Assembly: GCA_037140615.1 (NCBI GenBank) | Contig: JBAXED010000068.1 | Span: 1-20,343, forward strand | Direction of reading: 5' to 3' | DNA length: 20,343 nucleotides | Origin: CAINVV01 sp037140615 | Lineage (GTDB): Bacteria; Bacteroidota; Bacteroidia; Bacteroidales; Prolixibacteraceae | Shown: piece after piece, positions 7,814 through 16,202 of the stretch | Position numbering within the stretch: position 1 is the stretch's first letter | Layout: each line of letters opens with the position of its first letter | Program-made: the position numbers and the translations under genes | Notes under the pieces: generated by a model | Seen by the model: the letters and a program-made list of their open reading frames with translations, nothing else | What the model was told of the DNA's origin: nothing | Databases searched by the model: none

Positions 7814-8972
7814 AGAGTTGTAATGTCAAAACTTCCGCGATCTGCTCAACAGTAAGATCTCCTCTTTCTCCGACTCCATTGAAGCCTCGGTCTGAAAAGC
7901 GATTGCAGACAACTGGAATGAAGTCGGCTCCGATGCTGTAGGCCGAGAGTTTGGTAGGAATACCGAAAGACTCGAAGCATTCGACTGTTTTTCGGATGGT
8001 TGCATCAATGCGCGCATCAGCCGTTCCAGAGTTGATTGCCCAGACACGTTCGCCCAATTGCAATAGTTTTTCCCGTTTGTTATCCCTTTTTACTTGCATA
8101 ATTCCTGGCAGGACAATGGCAAGGGTGCGGGCATGATCAATATTGTGGAAGGCAGTCAGCTCGTGTCCGATCATGTGTGTTGCCCAATCCTGGGGTACTC
8201 CTGCACCGATCAAACCATTCAAGGCCATCGTAGCCGCCCACATAAAATTGGCCGCAGCATCGTAATCGTTGCGGTCGGCAAGAACTTTGGGTCCCTCCTC
8301 TACCAGCGTGATCAGGATAGATTCCGCAAAACGGTCCTGGATCGGGGAGTTAACCGGATAGGTAAGATATTGTTCGATCACATGGACGAAGGCATCTACG
8401 ATCCCGTTGGCTACCTGCTTCTCCGGAAGGGAAAAGACCACAGTAGGATCCAGAATGGAAAAGCGCGGCAAAACGGCATTGGACATGAAGGCAAGTTTCT
8501 CTTGCGAAGAGATGCGGGTAACCACCGAACCTCCATTCATTTCTGAACCAGTCGCAGGAAGGGTTAATACAGTACCCAATGGAATGGCTTTTGTAACTGT
8601 CAGTCTGCGGTTAGTCAGGAAATTCCATGGATCTCCCTCTTCCCAAAGCGCAGCCGCAGCGATGAATTTTACGCCGTCCAGAACGGAACCACCTCCAACA
8701 GCAAGGATAAATCCGATTTTGTCCTTTTTAACGATATCCACTGCTTTCATCAGTGTTTCGTACTTTGGATTTGGTTCAATGCCACCAAATTCGACCAGAT
8801 TGAATCCTGGTAAGGCAGCAATTACCTGATCGTAGACGCCGTTTTTAAAGATGCTTCCGCCTCCATAGGCGAGCATAATTTTTGTATTGGCAGGTACCAG
8901 TTTATTCAGGTTTTGAATCTGACCTTTTCCAAAGACCACATTTACCGGATTGAAGAATTCAAAGTTTTGCAT
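7812..8972 (-). CDS. yqhD: Iron-containing alcohol dehydrogenase, YqhD-like NADPH-dependent aldehyde reductase
   Basis: The 386-aa product is a type III metal-dependent alcohol dehydrogenase that aligns along its whole length with E. coli YqhD, for example LAVGGGSVLDG, KFIAAAALW, QVANGIVDAFVH and GLIGAGVPQDWATHMIGHEL. The likely metal ligands are all present: Asp193, His197, His266 and His280. The nucleotide-binding stretches YGGGS (36-40) and GGGSVLDG (93-100) are intact. YqhD enzymes reduce a wide range of short and toxic aldehydes with NADPH; the physiological substrate here is unknown. It is convergent with the MFS gene and lies 105 bp downstream of the AraD-family gene on the same strand, so the pair could form an operon. 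The gap is A+T-rich and could also hold a promoter. Confidence 0.95.
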   Translation of the reverse strand: MQNFEFFNPVNVVFGKGQIQNLNKLVPANTKIMLAYGGGSIFKNGVYDQVIAALPGFNLVEFGGIEPNPKYETLMKAVDIVKKDKIGFILAVGGGSVLDGVKFIAAAALWEEGDPWNFLTNRRLTVTKAIPLGTVLTLPATGSEMNGGSVVTRISSQEKLAFMSNAVLPRFSILDPTVVFSLPEKQVANGIVDAFVHVIEQYLTYPVNSPIQDRFAESILITLVEEGPKVLADRNDYDAAANFMWAATMALNGLIGAGVPQDWATHMIGHELTAFHNIDHARTLAIVLPGIMQVKRDNKREKLLQLGERVWAINSGTADARIDATIRKTVECFESFGIPTKLSAYSIGADFIPVVCNRFSDRGFNGVGERGDLTVEQIAEVLTLQL

Positions 8973-9077
8973 AGAATTTTATATAAATTATTTATATTTA
9001 TGATAATCAAACAGATAAGTAGAATTTAGCTGTTTGCTAATAGCTATGCAATTTAACTTAAAGCATTGAAATATGTT

Positions 9078-9737
9078 TCATTCAAAAAAATAGCGATCAA
9101 GGAATTTTTTTTCTACAGGAACAACTGTATTGAGCTGTCGGGTTCGATAAGCCATCCTGGCTACTTTTTCCAAAACCACTGTATGGTCAAAAGCATTCTG
9201 TACCTCTTTCCCCCAGCAGAAAGGCCCATGTCCATAAACTAAAACGCCAGGAATGCGCATAGGGTCCAGCTTGGCGGTGTTAAAAGTGTCAACGATGATT
9301 TTTCCGGTTTCTGTTTCAATATTTCCCTCCATCTGTTTTGCAGAGAGTGGTTTTGTGCAAGGGATTTCACCATTAAAAAAATTGGCATGGGTAATACCGA
9401 GAGGTGGGATACCCAAACCTGCCTGAGCCCAGCAGCTTGCATACTCAGAATGAGAATGCATAATCGAACCAATCAATGGGAAATTTTTGTATAAAACCAG
9501 ATGAGTGTTGGTGTCCGTCGAAGGTTTAAGATCCCCGGATACGATATTCCCGTTTAAGTCGACTACTACCATGTCGCCCGGAACCATTTCATCGTAGGAG
9601 ATGCCAGATGGTTTGATGACGACTAATCCGGATTTTCGGTCGATGGCACTCACGTTACCCCAGGTGTAGATGACCAACCCTTGCTCAAGGAGCTTCAAGC
9701 TGGCTTTATAAACCTGATGTTTTAAATTCTCAAGCAT
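9078..9737 (-). CDS. AraD-family class II aldolase/epimerase homologue lacking both epimerase acid/base residues
   Basis: The 219-aa product matches E. coli L-ribulose-5-phosphate 4-epimerase from its first residue (MLENLKHQV, TWGNVSAIDR, IKPSG). The metal site is complete: Asp75, His94, His96 and His170. The phosphate-binding KPSG and ST stretches are also kept. Two differences stand out. The residue equivalent to catalytic Asp120 is Asn119 (THANFFNG instead of THADYFYG). The chain stops at DRYFFE, so the usual KHGxxAYYGQ tail with catalytic Tyr229 is absent. The other two frames past the stop do not encode that tail, so a simple frameshift does not explain it. The protein may be an aldolase or act on another sugar phosphate rather than being a normal epimerase. 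It precedes the aldehyde reductase gene on the same strand. Confidence 0.9.
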   Translation of the reverse strand: MLENLKHQVYKASLKLLEQGLVIYTWGNVSAIDRKSGLVVIKPSGISYDEMVPGDMVVVDLNGNIVSGDLKPSTDTNTHLVLYKNFPLIGSIMHSHSEYASCWAQAGLGIPPLGITHANFFNGEIPCTKPLSAKQMEGNIETETGKIIVDTFNTAKLDPMRIPGVLVYGHGPFCWGKEVQNAFDHTVVLEKVARMAYRTRQLNTVVPVEKKFLDRYFFE

Positions 9738-9847
9738 TGTTCGATTCTATGTATATATTGGCATCAAAAATGGGAAATTTATTTTAATTTAATAGTAATT
9801 GCCATAAATAAATTATAAACCGGAATAAATTATCGTTTAATTTCGGA

Positions 9848-12244
9848 TTATTCGGCAACAGGGGATTTCGCAATTCTTCGCTCGTCCCGTTTGTAGTGGT
9901 TAAATTTGTAGCTGAGAGAGAAACGGATGGGGAAATTGTTTTTAACCGAAAGGACCTGATCAAAATCTGCTCCTATGATATGGTCAACTTTTTTGTAAAG
10001 ACCTAAAAAGTCCCGCCCGGTTATAGTTGCTGTGAGTTTATTATTTAGGAAGGTCTTTCTCAGTCCAATGCCTGCCATGTAGCATTTGTCGACTGTGCTC
10101 TGAACAGTCAGGGCCGGACCAAAGTAAGAAAAATCCAGTTCGAGTAGCAAAGTAGGTTGGATGGTAATGCTGGCACTGGTAACTGAATAAAACTGCTGAT
10201 AGCTCTTTTCACCAGCAATTGGATTGAGACTGACATCTAATCTTGAGTCAATAAAATCGAGTTTTGTGTTTAATTTCAGCCACTTGTTTGTTCTCCAATT
10301 GGCATTGACTTCCAATCCAAGGGTTTTTTCACTACCTGTATTTTCGAATCTGTTGAGTACAATTCCGTCGCCGAAGGTTGAACGGATAATTTCAATCTTG
10401 TCTGCAGTACTGTAATAATAGAGTTGGCCAACCAGCGAAAGGCTGGGGAGATTAAACATATAATCTACTGATATCTTGTCGGTAATTTCATAGGTGAGAT
10501 TCGGATTTCCCATCGTTACATTGTAGAAATCATACCATCTTGGCAATGGATCCAATTGTATGGTTTTCAAGTGATCGGTCCGCCTGGAATAGTTGACCAT
10601 GATCTCTTGAACAGAACTTAAATGAAATGAGCTGTTAAAAGAGGGGTAGAGATCAAAACGATTTAATGAATAATTGTTGTCTGTTGTTTTCAACTGTCTG
10701 TTTTGGTATTCGGCACGCAAACCGGCCTTAAACTCAAGCTTTTCGATTTTGTAATGCCAGGTCCCGTAACCAGCACTAATTATTTCATGGAAATTGGTTG
10801 ATTGTGTGGTAATTACTGCTGGTGCCGGATTGCTCTTTTTTGATTCATAGTTTTCAATCTCCTCATTGGTGGAAAGCTGAATCCCAAATTCAAGGCTGCT
10901 CGATTTACCTGAAGGAGTATTATAATCCGCATTGAACTGACCATTGTTGAATTTTTTGTTTAATTGCGTAGTTTGCCGCATCAACTCATTTCCTGCAGTC
11001 GCGTTAATCAGGTTCAGGTAATGGTCGTCATAATTAAGGGTATTCCATAAAGCTGAAACCGAAAACGATTTGTTGGGTGATAGGAATTTGTGTTCGTAGG
11101 TTACATCTGCTCCGCCGTAGTTGCCTTGACGGATATTTTCATTGGTAGAAATATTTTTGTTGGTCAAATTTCCTGGAACGAAGGTATTCTCTGTTTGCCA
11201 ATCGCCGTTGTTTGTCGTTTCGAAAATTCCGGCATTACCGCTTACGGAAATATTATTTCTAAGTGACGGCTCATAATCTACTCCACCCCTGTAGCCGGTG
11301 TTGGTACGTTGTGATTTTTGGATTCCTGATTGCACAAATCGTATATTTTCTGTCACATAATTTGTTAAATAGTCGAGTGATCCTTCGTTTCTTCTGCGGT
11401 TGTGGTCAATGCCAGAAAAAAAGCTGAATTTATCATATTTGTAATTCAACAAAAGATCAGAAGCATATCCTCCCAAATGATCGGCAGAAGCCTGAATATT
11501 CCCATTCAATCCATCCAGCGTGCTTTTTTTTGTGATCAGGTTGATAATACCTCCGGAACCGGAGGCATCGTATTTGGCAGACGGACTGGTAATCAATTCA
11601 ATTTTTTTTACTTCTGCAGCAGATGTGCTTTCCAGCAACTGGGACCCTTTCAAGGACGTGGGTTTTCCATTGATGTAAACCAATAAGTTGGAGTTGCCGT
11701 GAATGGCAATATTACCATCCGGACTTTGAGTAACCGATGGAAGTTTAAACAAGAGATCTGAAGCAGATCCTCCTGCGCCGGATAGCTGATTCTCGACATA
11801 GATGGTCTTCTTGTCGAGTAAGTAGGTAGGATTTCCTGCTTTGGAAACTACCTTAACTTCTTTTATTTCCTGTGATTCAATCTCAAGAGGGATTATCTCC
11901 AGTTGCAATTCATTGACCTTTTCCGCCAGAGCAAAGCGATGTGAATTGAATTTTTTGAACCCCATAAAATAGACTGTGATCGAATAACTTCCTGTTTTAA
12001 GATTAGCAAAAATGAATTCCCCCCTGGCGTTCGTTGCCGTCATTTGGACAGGTAAAGTATCTGGATACTGGAAAAGTGAAATTTTGGCAAATTCGATGGT
12101 CGACTTAGTTTCGGCATCAATAACCTTCCCTTTGATAAGTGGAAATTTATCAATCGCAAGGGATGTATTAAACAGAAAATTCAAGCCAGGAATAGGAATT
12201 GAGCAAAGGACAAGAAGTACTGAAAAGCAAAAAATTCTGCTCAT
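9848..12244 (-). CDS. Outer-membrane receptor-like beta-barrel protein (CarboxypepD_reg, Plug, OMP_b-brl)
   Basis: The 798-aa product starts with a hydrophobic export signal (about residues 4-30). A CarboxypepD_reg-like beta-sandwich follows at about 36-125 (KGKVIDAETKS, ARGEFIFANLKTGSYSITV). Next comes a Plug domain at about 140-240 (LLFKLPSVTQSPDGNIAIHG, YINGKPTSLKG, SPSAKYDASGSGGIINL), then an outer-membrane beta-barrel with alternating aromatic strands to the C-terminus. It belongs to the TonB-receptor-like outer membrane protein beta-barrel family common in Bacteroidota. No SusD lipoprotein, ECF sigma or anti-sigma gene lies beside it, so its substrate is not indicated. The gene is visibly more A+T-rich than the hydrogenase operon. 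It follows tnaA by 152 bp and appears to have its own promoter. Confidence 0.93.
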   Translation of the reverse strand: MSRIFCFSVLLVLCSIPIPGLNFLFNTSLAIDKFPLIKGKVIDAETKSTIEFAKISLFQYPDTLPVQMTATNARGEFIFANLKTGSYSITVYFMGFKKFNSHRFALAEKVNELQLEIIPLEIESQEIKEVKVVSKAGNPTYLLDKKTIYVENQLSGAGGSASDLLFKLPSVTQSPDGNIAIHGNSNLLVYINGKPTSLKGSQLLESTSAAEVKKIELITSPSAKYDASGSGGIINLITKKSTLDGLNGNIQASADHLGGYASDLLLNYKYDKFSFFSGIDHNRRRNEGSLDYLTNYVTENIRFVQSGIQKSQRTNTGYRGGVDYEPSLRNNISVSGNAGIFETTNNGDWQTENTFVPGNLTNKNISTNENIRQGNYGGADVTYEHKFLSPNKSFSVSALWNTLNYDDHYLNLINATAGNELMRQTTQLNKKFNNGQFNADYNTPSGKSSSLEFGIQLSTNEEIENYESKKSNPAPAVITTQSTNFHEIISAGYGTWHYKIEKLEFKAGLRAEYQNRQLKTTDNNYSLNRFDLYPSFNSSFHLSSVQEIMVNYSRRTDHLKTIQLDPLPRWYDFYNVTMGNPNLTYEITDKISVDYMFNLPSLSLVGQLYYYSTADKIEIIRSTFGDGIVLNRFENTGSEKTLGLEVNANWRTNKWLKLNTKLDFIDSRLDVSLNPIAGEKSYQQFYSVTSASITIQPTLLLELDFSYFGPALTVQSTVDKCYMAGIGLRKTFLNNKLTATITGRDFLGLYKKVDHIIGADFDQVLSVKNNFPIRFSLSYKFNHYKRDERRIAKSPVAE

Positions 12245-12283
12245 AAAACAGAATAATAATTAACAAATATTAATATTTATTTA

Positions 12284-12291
12284 CAAATATA
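12284..12291 (-). promoter_or_regulatory. TAnnTTTG -7 motif upstream of the outer-membrane receptor gene
   Basis: On the minus strand TATATTTG matches the Bacteroidota -7 consensus, 40 bp before the ATG at 12244, implying a leader of about 30 nt. The surroundings are very A+T-rich, so a chance match is possible. No TTG sits at the expected -33 distance. Confidence 0.4.
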
Positions 12292-12306
12292 ACAAAAATA
12301 ATATGT

Positions 12307-12404
12307 TAATGTGAAAATGTGTAAATATGGAAATTAAAGGAGCATTTGTAGGTGCGAGCATTTGTACATGGCGATCATTTTCACATTTTCCAATTTTCAC
12401 ATTA
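12307..12404. repeat. Inverted octad element downstream of tnaA
   Basis: TAATGTGAAAAT (12307-12318) is the exact reverse complement of ATTTTCACATTA (12393-12404). The right side is a small octad array (ATTTTCAC, ATTTTCCA, ATTTTCAC) that overlaps the tnaA stop codon at 12397-12399. The 74-nt spacer holds a direct repeat GAGCATTTGTA at 12340 and 12356. In the direction of transcription the element follows tnaA and precedes the outer-membrane receptor gene, so it could terminate or insulate. Confidence 0.75.
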
Positions 12405-13779
12405 CCACTGGTTCCAGTTCGATGGTGAAGTGCCTGAGTATGGGGGCTTCTTTAACAATTTTATATCCTGAGGTAACAGACAGGCGACGGTCGTAAACAT
12501 TTTTCAATGCGGTAGCCACCACATTGAGATGAAGATTTGTATAAACCCTTCGGGGGATAGCCAGGCGCATAAACTCTAGTTCAGGGAATCGGTTTTCGCG
12601 TGATACAGGATCACGGTCGGCCATTAAGGTGCCAACCTCAACTGCGCGGACGCCAGCTTCCAAATATAGTTCAACGCACAGGGTTTGCGCAACAAACTCC
12701 TCCTGTATAACATTGGGGAGAAAAGATTTTGCATCGACAAAAATAGCATGTCCTCCATAGGGTTTTTGTACTGAAATTCCGTGCGCTGAAAGCATTTCTC
12801 CCAGGTATTGTACTTGTCCAATCCTGCTGGTAAGATAATCATCCTCAACGACCTCCCTGAGCCCGACGGCCAGGGCATTCATGTCGCGGCCTGCCATTCC
12901 GCCGTAGGTGACAAAGCCTTCGAACATAATGTTAAATGTGCTAGCCTGATCGTACCAATCTTTGTTCCTGGTAGCGATGAAGCCTCCTATGTTGACGATG
13001 CCATCTTTCTTGCTGCTCATGGTCATAGCATCGGCATATGAAAACATCTCCAATACAATCTCAGGGATAGTTTTCCGTTCATATCCGGTTTCGTGGTGAG
13101 CAATAAACCAGGCATTTTCAGCAAACCGCGCAGAATCAAAAACGAGTGGAATACCATACTGGTCGGCAAGCGACTTAACTTCCCGAATATTCTGCATAGA
13201 TACCGGCTGACCTCCGGATGAGTTGCACGTTAGCGTAAGGATGATAAAAGGAATGCTCTCATTTGGATGCGCCTCAAGAACATTTTTGAGTCGTTCAAGA
13301 TCCACATTCCCTTTAAAAGGATGAGGGTTTTCGGGATCGAGCGATTCAGCAATGGTGCAATCCACTGCGGTAGCTTTTCGAAATTCTATGTGTCCTTTGG
13401 TGGTATCAAAATGAGAATTGCCCGGGATGAAGTTTCCTTCCTTGACCAATACGGAAAATAGTACATTTTCTGCTGCCCGTCCCTGGTGTGTGGGGAGGAA
13501 ATAGTCAAAACCGAACATCGTGCTTATCGTCTCCTTCAGATGATAAAAGGAAGAAGACCCTGCATAGCTCTCATCGCCGGTCATGATGGCTGACCATTGA
13601 CGGTCGCTCATGGCACCTGTTCCACTGTCTGTCAGCAGATCAATATATACCTGTTCACTCCTAAGATTAAAGAGATTGTACCTTGCTTCCCGGATCCACT
13701 TTTCCCGTTCTTTGCGCGTGCTGCGGTAGATAGGTTCTACCATTTTGATTTTATAGGGTTCGGCGGAGGGTAAGATCAT
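12397..13779 (-). CDS. tnaA: Tryptophanase (L-tryptophan indole-lyase)
   Basis: This 460-aa fold-type I PLP enzyme of the beta-eliminating lyase family cleaves L-tryptophan to indole, pyruvate and ammonia in the cytoplasm. Family motifs are YIDLLTDSGTGAMSD, PTHQGRAAEN, DSARFAENAWFI and the PLP lysine site SSKKDG (Lys258). Tyrosine phenol-lyase is the close alternative. Two residues favour tryptophanase: Asp125 in HFDTTKGH (Asp137 in E. coli TnaA, Thr in tyrosine phenol-lyase) and His450 in LRHFT (His463 in TnaA, Phe in tyrosine phenol-lyase). No TnaC-like leader peptide or TnaB permease is seen beside it. It lies 87 bp downstream of hydC on the same strand, separated by a 9-bp repeat element, so it may be read through from the hydrogenase operon. 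Confidence 0.93.
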   Translation of the reverse strand: MILPSAEPYKIKMVEPIYRSTRKEREKWIREARYNLFNLRSEQVYIDLLTDSGTGAMSDRQWSAIMTGDESYAGSSSFYHLKETISTMFGFDYFLPTHQGRAAENVLFSVLVKEGNFIPGNSHFDTTKGHIEFRKATAVDCTIAESLDPENPHPFKGNVDLERLKNVLEAHPNESIPFIILTLTCNSSGGQPVSMQNIREVKSLADQYGIPLVFDSARFAENAWFIAHHETGYERKTIPEIVLEMFSYADAMTMSSKKDGIVNIGGFIATRNKDWYDQASTFNIMFEGFVTYGGMAGRDMNALAVGLREVVEDDYLTSRIGQVQYLGEMLSAHGISVQKPYGGHAIFVDAKSFLPNVIQEEFVAQTLCVELYLEAGVRAVEVGTLMADRDPVSRENRFPELEFMRLAIPRRVYTNLHLNVVATALKNVYDRRLSVTSGYKIVKEAPILRHFTIELEPVVM

Positions 13780-13784
13780 AAGAA

Positions 13785-13864
13785 AGTGACTAGAGTGACT
13801 AGAGTGAACTAAAGTGACTAAAGTTAGGCATTGGAGGTAAATAAAAATATGAAGTTAGTCACTT
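13785..13864. repeat. 9-bp array (AGTGACTAG/AGTGACTAA) with inverted copy between hydC and tnaA
   Basis: Four units run from 13785 to 13821: AGTGACTAG twice, AGTGAACTAA once (10 bp), and AGTGACTAA once. AAGTGACTAA (13812-13821) is the exact complement of TTAGTCACTT (13855-13864), leaving a 33-nt loop. The inverted copy ends 2 bp before the hydC stop codon (13867-13869), and the array ends 5 bp before the tnaA start. Confidence 0.85.
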
Positions 13865-13866
13865 CT

Positions 13867-14376
13867 TCACATCTCATGCTTCTCCGGCTTCACGCACCCT
13901 TCCTGATATTCGGCAATGATCTTCCTGACTTGCTGCGGAGCAACCCGCCCGTATACTTTTTCGCCGACCATTACAACAGGTGCAAGTCCGCATGCTCCCA
14001 CGCACCGAAGGCAGTTGAGTGAGAATTTCCCGTCGGGGGTCGATTGGCCTACCTCAATGTTTAGTTGCCTTTTAATTTCGAGAAGGATCTGTTCAGCTCC
14101 CCGAACATAGCACGCAGTACCCATGCAAACGGAGATGGGAAATTCTCCCTGGGGCAGCATGTTGAAAAAGGAGTAAAACGTTACGACTCCATAAACTTTG
14201 GCAACAGACATGTTAAGCTCATGGGCAATGTGCTCCTGCACTTCAGCAGGGAGATAGCCCAGTTTGTGCTGGGCTTCATGCAGGACATTGATTAGTTCTC
14301 CTTCATTGTTGTCGAAAGATGCGCAGATCTCCTTGACTATTTCAATGGTTCTTTGGGACAACTTTATTTTTGGCAT
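13867..14376 (-). CDS. hydC: NAD(H)-linked [FeFe]-hydrogenase subunit HydC (NuoE-like, HndA homologue)
   Basis: The 169-aa product is a NuoE-like protein: an N-terminal helical domain (about residues 1-75) and a thioredoxin-fold [2Fe-2S] domain. The four cluster ligands are Cys84 and Cys89 (CMGTAC) and Cys125 and Cys129 (CVGAC). In HydABC and HndABCD complexes this subunit docks on the flavin subunit (HydB/HndC) and relays electrons. It is last in the hydrogenase gene order here, 59 bp after hydA, whereas the Desulfovibrio hnd operon begins with its homologue. Confidence 0.95.
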   Translation of the reverse strand: MPKIKLSQRTIEIVKEICASFDNNEGELINVLHEAQHKLGYLPAEVQEHIAHELNMSVAKVYGVVTFYSFFNMLPQGEFPISVCMGTACYVRGAEQILLEIKRQLNIEVGQSTPDGKFSLNCLRCVGACGLAPVVMVGEKVYGRVAPQQVRKIIAEYQEGCVKPEKHEM

Positions 14377-14435
14377 GGTAAAAATCTTTAATTATTTAAT
14401 TTATTGCGATTTTGGAAACGCGCTAAACGTCGTCT

Positions 14436-16190
14436 CTACTTACTTCGGTCGAAATATTCGGTGTGCAACAGATGGTGCGCCTTTTCGCTCATTGGAGCAT
14501 CCAAAAACTCTTCGTACAATTTTGTGATGTAAGGATTTTCGTGCGATTTTCGGATCGGTTTTCCTGAGTCTTCACGGTAGAGAGCCATCTGTCTTTTTTT
14601 CAGGATCTCGGCATCGCCATGATGGTAAGGCTGTCCACCGCCTCCGATGCATCCACCCGGGCATGACATGATTTCGATCGCATGAAACTGGCTCTTGCCC
14701 AGTTGGATGTCTTCCAGCAGCTTACGTGCATTACCTAGTCCATGTGCGATTCCGATGTGGATAGGCAAACCGTCGAAGTCGATTGTTGCCTGTCTAAGAC
14801 CCTCCATGCCCCTAAGTTCTGTATAATCCAACTGAGCCAATTCTTTGCCTGTAAATACTTCGTAGGCAGTACGTACCGCTGCCTCGATCACTCCACCGGT
14901 AGTGCCAAAAATTACTGCGGCACCAGTTGATTCACCCATTGGATGGTCAAAATCCTCATCAGGCAATGATTTGAAATCAATGTTGGCCAGGTTAATCAAT
15001 TGGGCCAGCTCGCGGGTGGTCAGGGCAAAGTCGACATCCGGATTGCCATTGACTGAGAACTCTTCGCGACTGCATTCGTATTTTTTGGCGACGCAAGGCA
15101 TGATGGAAACGACAACCAGATCTTTTCGGTTGATGCCAATTTTATCAGCAAAATAGGTCTTGGCAATTGACCCAAACATTTGTTGTGGAGAACGTGCGCT
15201 CGAAGGGATATCTTTCAAATCAGGAAACTGATGTTCGAAAAATTTCACCCAGGCCGGACAGCAAGAGGTAAGCATCGGTAGTTTGACATCTTTGTCACCA
15301 CCCAGAAAGGCAGTTAGCCGGTTAAGCAACTCCGTTCCCTCTTCCATGATGGTAAGGTCGGCAGCAAAATCCGTATCGAAAACGTAATTGAACCCAAGGC
15401 GACGCAAGGCAGCGGCCATTTTACCTGTAACCAGGGTGCCAGGCTCATTGCCGAACTCTTCGCCAAGGGCGGCACGAACGGCAGGGGCCGTCTGAACAAT
15501 CACCGTTTTTTCCGGATTTGACAAAGCCCTGATGACGGCTCCGGTATTGTCTTTCTCTGTCAGCGCTCCGGTTGGACAAACAGCCACGCACTGTCCGCAA
15601 TAGGTGCAGACAGAATGGTCGAGGTTCATCTCAAAAGCCGGAGAAATCACTGCATTGAATCCTCTGTTGATGGCTGAGAGTGCTCCGACCGACTGTATCT
15701 CATTGCACATCATCTCACATCTGCGGCACCTGATGCATTTATCCAGTTCGCGGATGATGGCCGGAGAGGTATCTTCACGGAAGGTGGATTTTTCTCCTTC
15801 GAAATGTATCTCTCTGATGCCAAGATGCTGTGCCATGCTTTGCAGATCACAATTGCCGGCTTTGGCACATTTCAGGCAGTCTGTAGGATGGTCTGAAAGA
15901 ATGAGCTCAACGACAGTCCGACGTGCATGGATGGCTCTCATGGAGTGGGTTTTTACCACCATTCCTTCGGCAACGTCGGTGCAACAGGCTGGCGCGAGGT
16001 TTCTGCGACCTTCCACTTCGACCACGCAAACACGGCATCCTCCAGGTTTGTTTTCTATGTTTAGGTCCTCCAGTTTCATGTAGCAGAGGGAGGGAATTTT
16101 TATCCCTATCCGGGCTGCAGCCTGAAGAACCGATGTACCCTTCTCAACGGAGACGGTTCTGTTATCTATTGTAAGATTGATCATATCCAT
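14436..16190 (-). CDS. hydA: [FeFe]-hydrogenase catalytic subunit HydA (HndD-like)
   Basis: The 584-aa subunit carries out reversible H2 formation at the H-cluster. It has an N-terminal [2Fe-2S] domain (Cys36, Cys52, Cys55, Cys69), the His-Cys3 [4Fe-4S] site (His101, Cys105, Cys108, Cys114) and two CxxCxxCxxxC ferredoxin clusters (Cys152-Cys162 and Cys195-Cys205). The catalytic domain follows. All three signatures are intact: L1 LTSCCPAW (307-314), L2 MPCVAKKYE (364-372) and L3 MSCPGGCIGGGGQ (508-520). The second Cys of TSCCP is the proton-relay cysteine. Length and domain order match the HndD/HydA subunits of NAD- and ferredoxin-coupled (group A3) hydrogenases. It starts 12 bp after hydB. 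The maturation genes hydE, hydF and hydG are not in the window. Confidence 0.97.
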   Translation of the reverse strand: MDMINLTIDNRTVSVEKGTSVLQAAARIGIKIPSLCYMKLEDLNIENKPGGCRVCVVEVEGRRNLAPACCTDVAEGMVVKTHSMRAIHARRTVVELILSDHPTDCLKCAKAGNCDLQSMAQHLGIREIHFEGEKSTFREDTSPAIIRELDKCIRCRRCEMMCNEIQSVGALSAINRGFNAVISPAFEMNLDHSVCTYCGQCVAVCPTGALTEKDNTGAVIRALSNPEKTVIVQTAPAVRAALGEEFGNEPGTLVTGKMAAALRRLGFNYVFDTDFAADLTIMEEGTELLNRLTAFLGGDKDVKLPMLTSCCPAWVKFFEHQFPDLKDIPSSARSPQQMFGSIAKTYFADKIGINRKDLVVVSIMPCVAKKYECSREEFSVNGNPDVDFALTTRELAQLINLANIDFKSLPDEDFDHPMGESTGAAVIFGTTGGVIEAAVRTAYEVFTGKELAQLDYTELRGMEGLRQATIDFDGLPIHIGIAHGLGNARKLLEDIQLGKSQFHAIEIMSCPGGCIGGGGQPYHHGDAEILKKRQMALYREDSGKPIRKSHENPYITKLYEEFLDAPMSEKAHHLLHTEYFDRSK

Positions 16191-16202
16191 AATTGAAATT
16201 TT

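Noticed and set aside
9066..9110. Frameshift in the T7 run as the cause of the short AraD C-terminus
   Set aside because: Reading the other two frames past the stop gives either an immediate stop or a 13-residue tail without the expected HGxxAYYGQ sequence, so a one-base error does not restore the family C-terminus.
9776..9814. AATTTATTT/AAATAAATT hairpin downstream of the outer-membrane receptor gene
   Set aside because: Nine A-T pairs in very A+T-rich sequence are weak and likely by chance; not enough to call a terminator.
12397..13779. Tyrosine phenol-lyase instead of tryptophanase
   Set aside because: The diagnostic positions are Asp125 and His450, as in tryptophanase; tyrosine phenol-lyase has Thr and Phe there.
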